The translations under genes and the position numbers were made by a program. A stretch of DNA of 21,757 nt from an uncultured Clostridia bacterium. GTDB taxonomy: Bacteria > Bacillota > Clostridia > TANB77 > CAG-508. The notes under the pieces are model-generated. The model saw nothing but the letters and a program-made list of their open reading frames with translations, made no database searches and was not told the DNA's origin. The stretch covers positions 1 through 21,757 of the forward strand of contig CALXJL010000011.1 of the NCBI GenBank assembly GCA_944388615.1. Reading direction: 5' to 3'. The first letter of the stretch is position 1; every line of letters begins with the position of its first letter. This document shows, piece after piece, positions 12,806 through 21,537 of this stretch.

Positions 12806-13336
12806 TCACGACAAAATTCCGCAAATTACAACAGATGTAAGCATTCCAATTATATCTGCAATTAATGCACATGCTAATACAAATCTTGTTTTCTTTATTC
12901 CGACTGCACTTGTATATACTGCTATTGTATAAAATGTAGTCTCAGTTGCCCCCATTATAGTTGAAGCTATTAACCCTATATTTGAATCTACTCCATATGT
13001 TGTCATAATATCTGTTGCAACTGCTATTGATGCACTTCCAGATATTGGCCTTATTAACATTAATGGAATAATCTCACTTGGTATCCTTAAAATATATGTA
13101 ATTGGACAAATTAATTTTATTATAAAGTCTAATACTCCTGAACTTCTGAGTAATCCTACAGCCAGGAAAATTCCTATTAGCGTAGGGAAAATTTTTACTA
13201 CAACCCCTATACCATCTTTTGCACCTTTCATGAATAAATCAAACACTTTCTTTTTTTCTGTAACACCATATAATATTATTACTAATATAATCACAGGTAC
13301 AGCAGCAGATGATAAATAATTTATTAGATTAATCAT
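12806..13336 (-). CDS. spmB: Spore maturation protein B
   Basis: 176 aa from the ATG at 13336. An upstream in-frame TTG (13351) exists, but GGAGG lies 7-8 nt before the ATG, and this ATG overlaps the spmA TGA stop (ATGA), the classic coupled arrangement. The SpmB nucleoside-recognition/Gate fold is seen in several membrane segments (for instance VPVIILVIILYG and IVIFPTLIGIFLAVGLL-like stretches) and in the conserved RPISGSASI and IMGATETTFYTIAVY. SpmA/SpmB are needed for spore core dehydration and heat resistance in Bacillus and Clostridium. It is coupled to spmA; the strong leftward promoter of the next feature region lies 9 bp past its stop. Confidence 0.93.
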   Translation of the reverse strand: MINLINYLSSAAVPVIILVIILYGVTEKKKVFDLFMKGAKDGIGVVVKIFPTLIGIFLAVGLLRSSGVLDFIIKLICPITYILRIPSEIIPLMLIRPISGSASIAVATDIMTTYGVDSNIGLIASTIMGATETTFYTIAVYTSAVGIKKTRFVLACALIADIIGMLTSVVICGILS

Positions 13337-13932
13337 TTCTTTTCCCTCCAACCTTCTTTACTTTTTAATATACATATTTTAGTTACCATAATTCCTACAA
13401 CTGCTGCACAAATAGTAGAAATCCATACAGGAAATAAAATATTAGTTGGATTTTTTGATTCTAAAGAATTCCTTATTCCTATCACTGTAGTTGGTATTAT
13501 TTGAATTGCAGCTGTATTTACTACAAGAAACATTGCCATTGAATTTGTAAGACAATCTTTATTTTTGTTTTTTTCTTGCATTGTTTTCATTGCTTTTAAC
13601 CCCAAAGGTGTTGCTGCATTTCCTAGTCCTAATAAATTAGCAATTATATTCATTGAAATCTCTTCATATTCCTTATCTGACTTGTTTATTTCAGGGAATA
13701 GAAAATGCATTATAGGTGACAAAAATTTAGATATTTTTTCCATTAAACTTGTTTCTTTTAAAATCTCCATAATACCATTCCATAAGCATATGGTACCAAA
13801 AAAAGTTATTACTAATTGTATCGCTTCTTCTGCTGATTTAAATACTGCATTATTTGTAGCTTCAATATTTCCGGAAAAAATACTATATATAATGGATACA
13901 ATTATTAAAATTGGCCATAATATATTTAACAT
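13333..13932 (-). CDS. spmA: Spore maturation protein A
   Basis: 199 aa. It is a membrane protein of the SpmA/Gate family with the conserved GNAATPLGLKAMKTMQ (about 108-123), then LVVNTAAIQIIPTTVIGIRN and a C-terminal membrane helix (WISTICAAVVGIMV). The first helix (5-22) is followed by AEEAIQLVITFFGTICLWNGIMEILK. Its role with SpmB is in spore maturation and dehydration. AAGGGAGTGA precedes the ATG. Unlike in Bacillus, no dacB lies upstream; abrB is divergent 150 bp away. A sigma-E/G-type promoter could not be identified with confidence; a TTGAAT-17-TAAACT pair (13978-13950) sits too near the SD to be convincing. Confidence 0.92.
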   Translation of the reverse strand: MLNILWPILIIVSIIYSIFSGNIEATNNAVFKSAEEAIQLVITFFGTICLWNGIMEILKETSLMEKISKFLSPIMHFLFPEINKSDKEYEEISMNIIANLLGLGNAATPLGLKAMKTMQEKNKNKDCLTNSMAMFLVVNTAAIQIIPTTVIGIRNSLESKNPTNILFPVWISTICAAVVGIMVTKICILKSKEGWREKK

Positions 13933-14084
13933 TATTTCACTCCCTTAATAGTTTAAAATTATATATAATTTTATTCAACTATTTGGTAAATAATGCATAA
14001 TAAATACTAGTTTTACTTGCCTTTTACCTACCACTATGTTATTATTAGTCTATATAATTTATAATATCATCAAGGAGGTTCTTT

Positions 14085-14354
14085 ATGAAATCAACTGGTA
14101 TAGTAAGAAGAGTGGACGAATTAGGTCGAGTTGTTGTTCCAAAAGAAATAAGAAATCAATTTAATATATCTGAAAGAGATCCAATAGAAATATTTATTGA
14201 TGGTAATGCTATAGTATTACGTAAATTTGAACCAAATTGTATCTTTTGCGGAAGCTCAAAAAGATTGATTACGTATAATGATAAACAAGTATGTGATAAA
14301 TGTTTTAATAAATTAGCTGAACTAAGAAAATCAGATTTAGATTTAGAACAATAA
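14085..14354 (+). CDS. abrB: AbrB/SpoVT-family transition-state regulator with Cys pairs
   Basis: 89 aa. Residues 1-48 form the swapped-hairpin AbrB DNA-binding domain, starting MKSTGIVRRVDELGRVVVPK and including KEIRNQFNI. The C-terminal half carries C52-x-x-C55 and C70-x-x-C73, a likely structural zinc or redox site absent from Bacillus AbrB, though common in clostridial versions from memory. Function: a global regulator of stationary phase and sporulation entry. It has a strong SD (AAGGAGG). It lies next to the rsmI/trmN6 operon as in Bacillus (yabB-yabC-abrB). A terminator follows. Confidence 0.9.
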   Translation: MKSTGIVRRVDELGRVVVPKEIRNQFNISERDPIEIFIDGNAIVLRKFEPNCIFCGSSKRLITYNDKQVCDKCFNKLAELRKSDLDLEQ

Positions 14355-14395
14355 AGACATAATCAATATTTCTAAAGATTTTAGAAAATAATTGA

Positions 14396-14447
14396 GGACT
14401 GAATAATATTCTCTATATTTTATATAGCAGAATTCAGCCCTTTTTTT
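14396..14447 (+). terminator. abrB terminator
   Basis: GGACTGAAT (14396-14404) pairs with ATTCAGCCC (14432-14440) with one A-C mismatch. An inner CTATAT/ATATAG stem (14413-14418, 14422-14427) completes the hairpin, followed by T7 (14441-14447). The T-run overlaps the rsmI TAA stop on the other strand. Confidence 0.82.
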
Positions 14448-15261
14448 ATATAAATAATTTATAAATTTCATTTTTATGAACTTTTCTATCTTTTGCAATT
14501 TTTTTTATAATATCATTTTTATTTAATCCTTGTTTTTCATAAAATAAATAATGTTCTTTTATATCCATATTTTCAAAATCATTATTTTTTATTTTACTAT
14601 TTCCTTCAATTATTATTACATATTCACCTTTTATTTCTTTATTACTATTAATTATGTCATCTATATTATCATATATAAATTCCTCATGTATTTTTGTTAA
14701 TTCTTTTGCCAAGACTATTTTTCTATCACCTAATATTTCTTTTAATTCCTTTAAAGTATTTTTTAATTTATGAGGTGCTTCATACAAAATACCAGTTTTA
14801 TTCTCATTTTTTATTATTTCTATTTTTTCTTGTCTATTTTTTTTATTTAATGGCAAAAAACCTAAAAAATAAAATTCTTTTGTATCCATTCCAGAACATA
14901 TTAATGCATTAATTAAAGCACACGCTCCAGGTATTGGTATAATCTCTATTTTATTTTTTATAGATTCTTTTACAATCTCTTCTCCTGGATCTGATATTCC
15001 TGGAGTTCCTGCATCTGAAACCAAAGCAACATTTTGTCCATCTAGAATTTTATTAATAATAACATCTTTTTTTACTTCCTCATTATGTCTTTGATAACTT
15101 ATCATTGCTTTTTTTATTCCTAAATGATTTAATAATTTTAATGTATGTCTTGTGTCTTCTGCTGCTATTAAATCTACTTCTTTTAATATATTTATTGCTC
15201 TTAATGTAATATCCTCTAAATTTCCTATTGGTGTAGCTACTATATATAATTTTCCTTTCAT
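14446..15261 (-). CDS. rsmI: 16S rRNA (cytidine-1402 2'-O)-methyltransferase RsmI
   Basis: 271 aa, full length for the tetrapyrrole-methylase-fold family. YIVATPIGNLEDITLRA is at about 6-22, AEDTRHTLKLL at 34-44 and SDAGTPGISDPG at 82-93, the S-adenosylmethionine and active-site loops. It methylates the 2'-O of C1402 in the decoding centre. GGGAG precedes the ATG. It is downstream of trmN6, separated by a low-complexity A/T tract. It is convergent with abrB, whose terminator overlaps its stop codon. Confidence 0.94.
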   Translation of the reverse strand: MKGKLYIVATPIGNLEDITLRAINILKEVDLIAAEDTRHTLKLLNHLGIKKAMISYQRHNEEVKKDVIINKILDGQNVALVSDAGTPGISDPGEEIVKESIKNKIEIIPIPGACALINALICSGMDTKEFYFLGFLPLNKKNRQEKIEIIKNENKTGILYEAPHKLKNTLKELKEILGDRKIVLAKELTKIHEEFIYDNIDDIINSNKEIKGEYVIIIEGNSKIKNNDFENMDIKEHYLFYEKQGLNKNDIIKKIAKDRKVHKNEIYKLFI

Positions 15262-15272
15262 TTTCTTCTCCC

Positions 15273-15379
15273 TTATTTATTATTTATTTATTTTTTATTT
15301 ATTATTTATTTTTTTATTATTTATTTATTTTTTTATTATTTATTTATTTTTTATTATTTATTTTTTTATTTTTATTATA
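15273..15379. repeat. A/T-only low-complexity tract between trmN6 and rsmI
   Basis: About 105 bp composed almost only of TTTATT, ATTATTT and TTTTTT units with no G or C on this strand. It forms the 3' end of trmN6 (encoding a lysine/asparagine tail, NKNKKINNKK) and the space before rsmI. It resembles the tract at the right edge of the window. Confidence 0.8.
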
Positions 15380-16111
15380 TATCTTCAATATTTCATCTGT
15401 GTATTTTCCACTCTCATTATAAATAATTAAATTTTTTTCTATTCTTAAAAATGGTTTAGCATTTTTTACTGCTTTTATTAGAACCATATTAGCAGAACTA
15501 TTAATTTTAGGTTGAACAAATTTCATATTTTTGGGCTCTAATTTATATTGTCTTAATAGTGAAATAATATCAACTAACCTATCTGGTCTATGAACCATAT
15601 AAATACTTCCTTTATCTTTTAACAAATATGAACTAATTCTTATAAAATCTTCTAATTTTCCTTCGATTTCATGCCTAGATATTAATTTATATTTATTTAT
15701 ATTTGTTAACCCTGTATTATATTTTTTATATGGAGGATTTGTAATAACTACATCAAAGCTTCCACTATTATAACTATCTTTCAAATTGATTATATTATTA
15801 TTTACTATATTAAACTTATCCTCTAGTTTGTTTAACATAATACTTCTTTCTGCCATATCTGCTATATCATCTTGTACTTCTACTCCAACTATTTTTTTTA
15901 ATTTTGTTTTTGCACATAATAAAATTCCCAGTATTCCTGTTCCAGTACCTAAATCAATAACATTCGAATTATCTCTTATATCTTTCGCAAAATCAGATAA
16001 TAAAACACTATCAATTCCAAAACAAAACCCTTCTTTTTTTTGAATAATTTTTAGTCCTTTAAACTCTAAATCATCAATTCTTTCATCTTCTTTTAAACTT
16101 AAACTAGCCAT
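15344..16111 (-). CDS. tRNA1(Val) A37 N6-methyltransferase-like protein (TrmN6/YabB)
   Basis: 255 aa, class I SAM-dependent N6-adenine methyltransferase of COG4123. The leading segment KIIQKKEGFCFGIDSVLLSDF (21-41) is typical of YabB/TrmN6. SAM motif I is VIDLGTGTGILG (51-62), the acidic GVEVQ at 76-80, and the catalytic NPPY at 125-128. The C-terminal tail is repeat-encoded. It probably modifies a tRNA adenine; the exact target is unproven for Firmicutes. AGGAG precedes the ATG. It is transcribed from a TTTACA-17-TATAAT promoter with rsmI. Confidence 0.87.
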   Translation of the reverse strand: MASLSLKEDERIDDLEFKGLKIIQKKEGFCFGIDSVLLSDFAKDIRDNSNVIDLGTGTGILGILLCAKTKLKKIVGVEVQDDIADMAERSIMLNKLEDKFNIVNNNIINLKDSYNSGSFDVVITNPPYKKYNTGLTNINKYKLISRHEIEGKLEDFIRISSYLLKDKGSIYMVHRPDRLVDIISLLRQYKLEPKNMKFVQPKINSSANMVLIKAVKNAKPFLRIEKNLIIYNESGKYTDEILKIYNKNKKINNKK

Positions 16112-16141
16112 AATTCTCCTCTTATTATTATAATTTCATAT

Positions 16142-16184
16142 ATTATACAATATTTTGTCATCTCTGTAAATTATTGAATATAAT
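16142..16184. promoter_or_regulatory. Overlapping divergent promoters for trmN6 and the 56-aa gene
   Basis: Minus strand: TTTACA (16170-16165), 17 bp, TATAAT (16147-16142). Plus strand: TTGTCA (16155-16160), 18 bp, TATAAT (16179-16184). The minus -35 lies inside the plus-strand spacer, so RNA polymerases bound to each compete. Confidence 0.72.
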
Positions 16185-16210
16185 ATATAAAATTATATTT
16201 GGAGGTTACT

Positions 16211-16381
16211 ATGGCTAATTTAGTGAATTGTAATAAAAATAACAAACCATCTTTTAAGGAACATAAAAATAATGCAATTTGTTCCCTTTTTCAAGTAGAA
16301 CATTTTTTAAATGCTATAACAGCCTGTTCTAATACTGTAAAACTATATTGCTTATGTAAAAAATTTAATAAATACAAATAA
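16211..16381 (+). CDS. 56-aa protein with five Cys, unknown
   Basis: 56 aa, starting at the ATG preceded by GGAGG at 5-nt spacing; an upstream in-frame TTG (16199) would put the SD inside the gene. It begins MANLVNCNKN and has Cys at about 7, 24, 35, 43 and 45 (the last pair CLC), plus one His. The middle is amphipathic and the C-terminus basic (KKFNKYK). There is no membrane segment and it is not recognised; it is not a small acid-soluble spore protein. Its own clear promoter and SD support it as real. Its stop is only 3 bp from the GerMN gene's stop on the opposite strand, with no terminator between. Confidence 0.6.
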   Translation: MANLVNCNKNNKPSFKEHKNNAICSLFQVEHFLNAITACSNTVKLYCLCKKFNKYK

Positions 16382-16384
16382 TTT

Positions 16385-16939
16385 TCACTTCAATCTAACA
16401 AATGATTCAGAAAAATTCATTTTTTCATCTACAAAACATTTGTTTTCTTCTCCGTCAATTAATATTTTTACTGCCTCAACTTCTGTTAATTCAGTTACTG
16501 TATTAACAATTGTATATATAGTATTGCTTTCTTCTATTTCTCCTCCAGGATGATTTTCTATAAATTCTTTACTAAAGTCAACATATAATACTCCAGATTT
16601 TAAATTAACGGAATTTAGTTTTACTCCATCAGGAATTGCTTTTTTTAAATTTTCTGATTTAGGTCCTTCTAATAAATAATTAATTAATACTTCATATGGA
16701 TTATTTAATAGATTTTTAGCATCTATTATCTTTACTTCTGGCATAATTTCATTACTATTTTTATCTACATAATATACACTAATCATTGTTTGTCTTAATT
16801 GATCATCAGATATTTCTTCTTCTGGTTCTATTTCATTATTTACATATTCATATTCAATATTACCTCTAAAATATAAAATAGTAATTCCTATAATAGCAAT
16901 TAACATAATTGATAAAATTATTATTGTTTTCTTTTTCAT
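16385..16939 (-). CDS. GerMN-domain membrane-anchored protein
   Basis: 184 aa. A hydrophobic N-terminal anchor (about 4-24) is followed by an acidic linker (NNEIEPEEEISDD). The GerMN domain runs about 50-182 with the landmarks ISVYYVDKNSNEI, LLEGPKSENLKKAIPDGVKL, LYVDFSKEF and TVTELTEVEAVKILIDG. GerMN proteins such as GerM act in spore engulfment/germination at the cell-septum interface in Bacillus; others without spores have other wall roles. Here the spore context favours the former. AAGGAGGG precedes the ATG. It is a single-gene unit, convergent with the 56-aa gene. Confidence 0.87.
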   Translation of the reverse strand: MKKKTIIILSIMLIAIIGITILYFRGNIEYEYVNNEIEPEEEISDDQLRQTMISVYYVDKNSNEIMPEVKIIDAKNLLNNPYEVLINYLLEGPKSENLKKAIPDGVKLNSVNLKSGVLYVDFSKEFIENHPGGEIEESNTIYTIVNTVTELTEVEAVKILIDGEENKCFVDEKMNFSESFVRLK

Positions 16940-17069
16940 ATACCCTCCTTGTAATTATTATTTGGTTAATATTATTAAAGACAAGTTATCTTTAGAACTA
17001 TTTTTTAAAAAAAGAGCATATTTTTATAATAGTATTTACCATCATTAATTTTCTATTATTCAACATTTT

Positions 17070-17120
17070 TTGACAACATTTGACATTTGACAAATCTATT
17101 ATTTGCATATAAAATATAAT
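17070..17120 (+). promoter_or_regulatory. Promoter with three TTGACA repeats before the giant activase gene
   Basis: TTGACA occurs at 17070-17075, 17080-17085 and 17087-17092. The third pairs with TAAAAT (17110-17115) at 17 bp spacing. A TATAAT at 17115-17120 is too distant. The SD GGAGG (17147-17151) overlaps a small CCGT-AAGG-ACGG hairpin (17137-17148). Confidence 0.55.
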
Positions 17121-17160
17121 TGCTTATTGTAGATAACCGTAAGGACGGAGGTAATAAATT

Positions 17161-20100
17161 ATGGAAAAAATACTACATGTAGGTTTAGACGTTGGTTCTA
17201 CAACCGTAAAAATTATTGTAATGGATAACTCATTACAAACAATTTATAAAGATTATCAAAGACATTTTTCTGATACTAAAAATACTGTATGTAATGTATT
17301 AGAAAATCTTATTAAAATGTATCCTAATTCACTTTTTACAATTGCCCTTACTGGTTCTGGAGCTATGTCTGCTGCAACTTTTTTAGATTTACCATTTATT
17401 CAAGAAGTAGTATCTTGTAAAAGGGCAGTAGAAAAATATATTCCAGAAACTGATGTTGTTATAGAATTAGGTGGAGAAGATGCTAAAATTATTTATTTTG
17501 ATAAATCTATCGAGCAAAGAATGAACGGTACATGTGCAGGTGGAACAGGAGCTTTTATAGATCAAATGGCTTCTTTGTTAAATACAGATGCTGAAGGATT
17601 GAATGAATTGGCAAAAAAATATAAAACAATCTATCCAATAGCTTCTCGTTGCGGAGTATTTGCCAAAACTGATATTCAACCTTTACTAAATGAAGGTGCA
17701 GATAGATCAGATATAGCCGCTTCCATTTTTCAAGCAGTTGTTAATCAAACAATTAGCGGATTAGCTTGTGGAAGACCTATAAGAGGTAATGTTGCATTTT
17801 TAGGAGGACCTTTAAATTATTTATCTGAATTAAGGAAGAGATTTATTGAAACTCTTAATTTAAAAGAAAATGAAATAATTATTCCAGAAGAAGCTCATTT
17901 ATTAGTAGCAAAAGGTGCTGCTTTAGATTCATTGAATTCTACTCCTATATCTTCTGAAAAATTACATAGTAAAATAGAAGTTTTAAAAAAATCTCATGAT
18001 ACTACTTCAAATCCATTATCACCTTTATTTAAAACAGATACTGAATATAAGGAATTTCAAGAAAGACACAAAAAAGATACTATAGAGAAAAATGATTTAC
18101 ATAAATATGAAGGTGATGCTTATATTGGTATTGATGCTGGTTCTACAACAACAAAATTAGTACTTATAGATAGAGATGGAAAACTACTTTATTCTCTTTA
18201 TAATAGTAATGAAGGTAATCCTTTACAAAGTGTTATTAAAATGCTAAGAAAACTATATAGTGAATTGCCAAAACAAATTAAAATTAGATATAGTGGTGTT
18301 ACAGGATATGGAGAAAAGTTAATACAAACTGCATTAAATGTCGATCTAAATGAAATAGAAACTATAGCACATTATACTGCAGCAAAAAAATTTCTACCAA
18401 ATGTTACTAGTATTGTTGACATTGGCGGTCAAGATATGAAATATATAAAAATAAAAGATGGTACAATTGATAATATTATGTTAAATGAAGCTTGTTCATC
18501 AGGATGTGGATCTTTTATAGAAACTTTTGCTAAAAGTTTAAATTTAGATATATCTGAATTTGTTAATTCAGCTTTAGAATCCAGAACTCCTGTTGATCTA
18601 GGCTCAAGATGTACAGTATTTATGAATTCAAAAATTAAACAAGCTCAAAAAGAGGGTTATTCTGTTGGAGATATATCAGCAGGTCTATCTTATTCTGTTA
18701 TAAAAAATGCTATACAAAAAGTTATGAAAGTTAGGGATATAAAAACATTGGGTGAACATATTGTAGTTCAAGGTGGAACATTTTATAATGATGCTGTTTT
18801 AAGAGCATTTGAATTAATAGTAGGAAAAAATGTTGTTAGACCTGATATAGCTGGATTAATGGGTGCATATGGAGTAGCTTTACTAGCAAAGGAACAATAT
18901 GAAACTAATTTAGATATGGAGTATTACTCAACAATTTCTAAAACAGAAGATTTAGATAAACTAAAAATAACTACTTCACATGTTAGATGTGGAAAATGTG
19001 AAAATCACTGTTTATTAACTATTAACAAATTTAGCAATGGTAGTAGACATATTTCCGGAAATCGTTGTGAAAAAGGTGCTGGAGTAGACTACGAAACAAA
19101 AGAATTACCTAACTTAGTTAAATATAAATATGACAGGATATTTAAATATGAACCTCTTCCAGAAGAAAAAGCATACCGAGGAACTATTGGAATCCCTAGA
19201 GTTCTTAATATGTATGAAGATTATCCTTTTTGGTTTACTTTTTTAACAAATCTTGGATTTAGAGTTATTATTTCTGAAAAGAGTAATAGAAAAACATATG
19301 AAAAAGGAATGGAATCAATGCCATCTGAATCTGTATGTTATCCAGCCAAATTATCGCATGGACATATTATGAGCCTATTACAGAATGGAATAACAACTAT
19401 ATTTTATCCATGTATACCATATTCAAGAAAAGAATATGAAAAAGCTGATAACCATTATAACTGTCCAATAGTTATATCTTATTCAGAGGTATTAAAAAAT
19501 AATATAGAAGAATTAAAAGATAAAAATGTGAAATTTTTAAATCCATTTTTACCATTTGAAAAAAAGAATTTAGTAAAAACAATTTTAGAATTACCAGAAT
19601 TTAAAGAATATAATTTTAATAAAAAAGAACTTACTTTAGCTGCTACAAAAGCTGAAGAAGAATATCAAAAATGCAAAGATGATATACATAACGAGGCTCA
19701 AAAAGCTTTAAAATATATGGATGAAAACAATTTAAAAGGAATTGTTCTTGCCGGAAGACCTTATCATGTTGATCCTGAGGTCAATCATGGAATAGATACT
19801 TTAATTACTAGCCTAGGATTATGTGTTTTAACAGAAGATAGTATCTCTAATTTGGCTGAAGCCAAACGACCATTACGTGTAGTAGACCAATGGGTATTTC
19901 ATGCTAGATTATATGCTGCAGCTGAATTTGTGGGTAAACATAATAATCTAGAATTAGTACAATTAAATTCATTTGGATGTGGTGTTGACGCGGTTACAAC
20001 AGATCAAGTAGAAGAAATATTAGCAAGCTTTGATAAGATGTATACATTAATAAAAATAGATGAAGTTAATAATTTAGGTGCTATTAGAATTAGAATTAGA

Positions 20101-21483
20101 TCATTACTTGCAAGTATGAATAAAAGAATTAAGGAAAAACAAAATAATAATTCTAATTTAGGAAATTATGAAAACCATAGAAAGATATTTACCAAGGATA
20201 TGAAAAAAGATTATAAAATACTAGTACCACAAATGGCTCCTATACATTTTGAATTATTAGAAAGTGCTGTAAAATATTCTGGATATAATGTTGAATTATT
20301 ACGTGAATGTACAAATCACACAGTAGAAACAGGTTTAAAATATGTTAATAATGATGCCTGTTATCCATCTATATTAACAACAGGACAGTTTATTGAAGCA
20401 CTTCAATCAGGAAAATATGATGTAAATAAAACAGCGATTATTATGTCACAAACTGGTGGAGGTTGTAGGGCTACAAATTATATTGGATTTATTAGAAAAG
20501 CTTTAAAAGATGCTGGATTTGAAAATGTTCCTGTAATTTCTTTTAATGTTGTAGGAATGGAAAAAATGCCAGGATTTAAAATAACATTGCCTTTAATAGA
20601 AAGATTATTAAAAACTATTGTATATGGTGATTTATTACAAAAGTTATTAATGAAAAATAGAGCTTATGAGATAAATAAAGGAGAAACTCAAGCTTTATTT
20701 GATAATTGGATTAATAAATGTAAGAAATTGTTAGAAAAATCAACCATGAAACAATTTAAGGAAAGTATTTATGAAATGGTAAATGACTTTGAAAAAATTC
20801 CATTAGATACTTCAATTAAGAAACCAAAAGTTGGAGTAGTTGGAGAAGTTTTAATTAAGTATCATCTTTTTGGTAATAATTTTGTTGCAGAAAAATTAGA
20901 AGAAGAAGGAGCTGAAGTTATTCTTCCTGATTTTATGGGATTTATAAAATTTATAGCTACTCATAAAATTACCTTTAATAAATTAATAAAAACAGATAAA
21001 TATAAGGCAAAATTATTTAGGGCTGCTTTAACTTTAATGGATTTATTAGAAAAAGATGTAAATATTGCTCTTAAATCTTCAAAGAAAAACTATTTACTAC
21101 CTTGCAATATATGGCACTTAGAAGACAAAGTAAAGGATGTATTATCTATAGGAAACCAAACTGGTGAAGGATGGTTTTTAACAGCTGAAATGATTGAATA
21201 CATCGAGAATGATATACCAAATATAGTATGTGTTCAGCCTTTTGCCTGCTTACCAAATCACGTTGTTGGTAAAGGAGTTATAAAAACAATAAGAAATATG
21301 TATCCTGAAGCTAATATCTCTCCTATAGATTATGATCCTGGAGCGAGCGAAGCAAATCAAACAAATAGAATTAAATTATTAATGACAGTAGCTAAAGATA
21401 ATTTAAAATTAAAAGAAAAAGAATTAGAAAAAATTAATGAAGAAAATAAATTAGAAAATAAAAAAGTTAAACAAATTAATTAA
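17161..21483 (+). CDS. Giant acyl-CoA dehydratase activase-related iron-sulfur protein (BcrAD/BadFG x2 + DUF2229 + dehydratase-like)
   Basis: 1440 aa. Two ASKHA/BcrAD_BadFG ATPase domains in tandem: about 5-260 (GLDVGSTT, GGEDAK, C125 in GTCAGGTGAF, C164 in SRCGVF) and about 321-580 (GIDAGSTT, DIGGQDMKYIK, C445/C449, C484 in SRCTVF). Each has the two Cys positions that in HgdC activators hold a [4Fe-4S] cluster between two subunits. A Cys cluster C610/C613/C617/C636 follows. Then DUF2229 (about 676-1000, with SESVCYPAKLSHGH) and a HgdB/COG3580-like part (about 1018-1415, with NNDACYPS and TGGGCRAT, C1067, C1102). It should use ATP to push an electron to very low potential, by family knowledge; the substrate is unknown. 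No separate dehydratase subunits lie nearby. Confidence 0.85.
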   Translation: MEKILHVGLDVGSTTVKIIVMDNSLQTIYKDYQRHFSDTKNTVCNVLENLIKMYPNSLFTIALTGSGAMSAATFLDLPFIQEVVSCKRAVEKYIPETDVVIELGGEDAKIIYFDKSIEQRMNGTCAGGTGAFIDQMASLLNTDAEGLNELAKKYKTIYPIASRCGVFAKTDIQPLLNEGADRSDIAASIFQAVVNQTISGLACGRPIRGNVAFLGGPLNYLSELRKRFIETLNLKENEIIIPEEAHLLVAKGAALDSLNSTPISSEKLHSKIEVLKKSHDTTSNPLSPLFKTDTEYKEFQERHKKDTIEKNDLHKYEGDAYIGIDAGSTTTKLVLIDRDGKLLYSLYNSNEGNPLQSVIKMLRKLYSELPKQIKIRYSGVTGYGEKLIQTALNVDLNEIETIAHYTAAKKFLPNVTSIVDIGGQDMKYIKIKDGTIDNIMLNEACSSGCGSFIETFAKSLNLDISEFVNSALESRTPVDLGSRCTVFMNSKIKQAQKEGYSVGDISAGLSYSVIKNAIQKVMKVRDIKTLGEHIVVQGGTFYNDAVLRAFELIVGKNVVRPDIAGLMGAYGVALLAKEQYETNLDMEYYSTISKTEDLDKLKITTSHVRCGKCENHCLLTINKFSNGSRHISGNRCEKGAGVDYETKELPNLVKYKYDRIFKYEPLPEEKAYRGTIGIPRVLNMYEDYPFWFTFLTNLGFRVIISEKSNRKTYEKGMESMPSESVCYPAKLSHGHIMSLLQNGITTIFYPCIPYSRKEYEKADNHYNCPIVISYSEVLKNNIEELKDKNVKFLNPFLPFEKKNLVKTILELPEFKEYNFNKKELTLAATKAEEEYQKCKDDIHNEAQKALKYMDENNLKGIVLAGRPYHVDPEVNHGIDTLITSLGLCVLTEDSISNLAEAKRPLRVVDQWVFHARLYAAAEFVGKHNNLELVQLNSFGCGVDAVTTDQVEEILASFDKMYTLIKIDEVNNLGAIRIRIRSLLASMNKRIKEKQNNNSNLGNYENHRKIFTKDMKKDYKILVPQMAPIHFELLESAVKYSGYNVELLRECTNHTVETGLKYVNNDACYPSILTTGQFIEALQSGKYDVNKTAIIMSQTGGGCRATNYIGFIRKALKDAGFENVPVISFNVVGMEKMPGFKITLPLIERLLKTIVYGDLLQKLLMKNRAYEINKGETQALFDNWINKCKKLLEKSTMKQFKESIYEMVNDFEKIPLDTSIKKPKVGVVGEVLIKYHLFGNNFVAEKLEEEGAEVILPDFMGFIKFIATHKITFNKLIKTDKYKAKLFRAALTLMDLLEKDVNIALKSSKKNYLLPCNIWHLEDKVKDVLSIGNQTGEGWFLTAEMIEYIENDIPNIVCVQPFACLPNHVVGKGVIKTIRNMYPEANISPIDYDPGASEANQTNRIKLLMTVAKDNLKLKEKELEKINEENKLENKKVKQIN

Positions 21484-21494
21484 ATTTATTTTTA

Positions 21495-21537
21495 AAAAAA
21501 TAAGAAGTTTATTACCAAAAATAACTTCTTATTTTTT
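21495..21537 (+). terminator. Strong terminator after the giant activase gene
   Basis: A 15-bp perfect stem: AAAAAATAAGAAGTT (21495-21509) with its complement at 21523-21537, over a 13-nt loop, ending in TTTTTT. It begins 12 bp after the stop codon. Confidence 0.85.

Noticed and set aside
13337..13351. TTG start for spmB five codons upstream
   Set aside because: The SD GGAGG lies inside it and the ATG at 13336 forms an ATGA overlap with the spmA stop.
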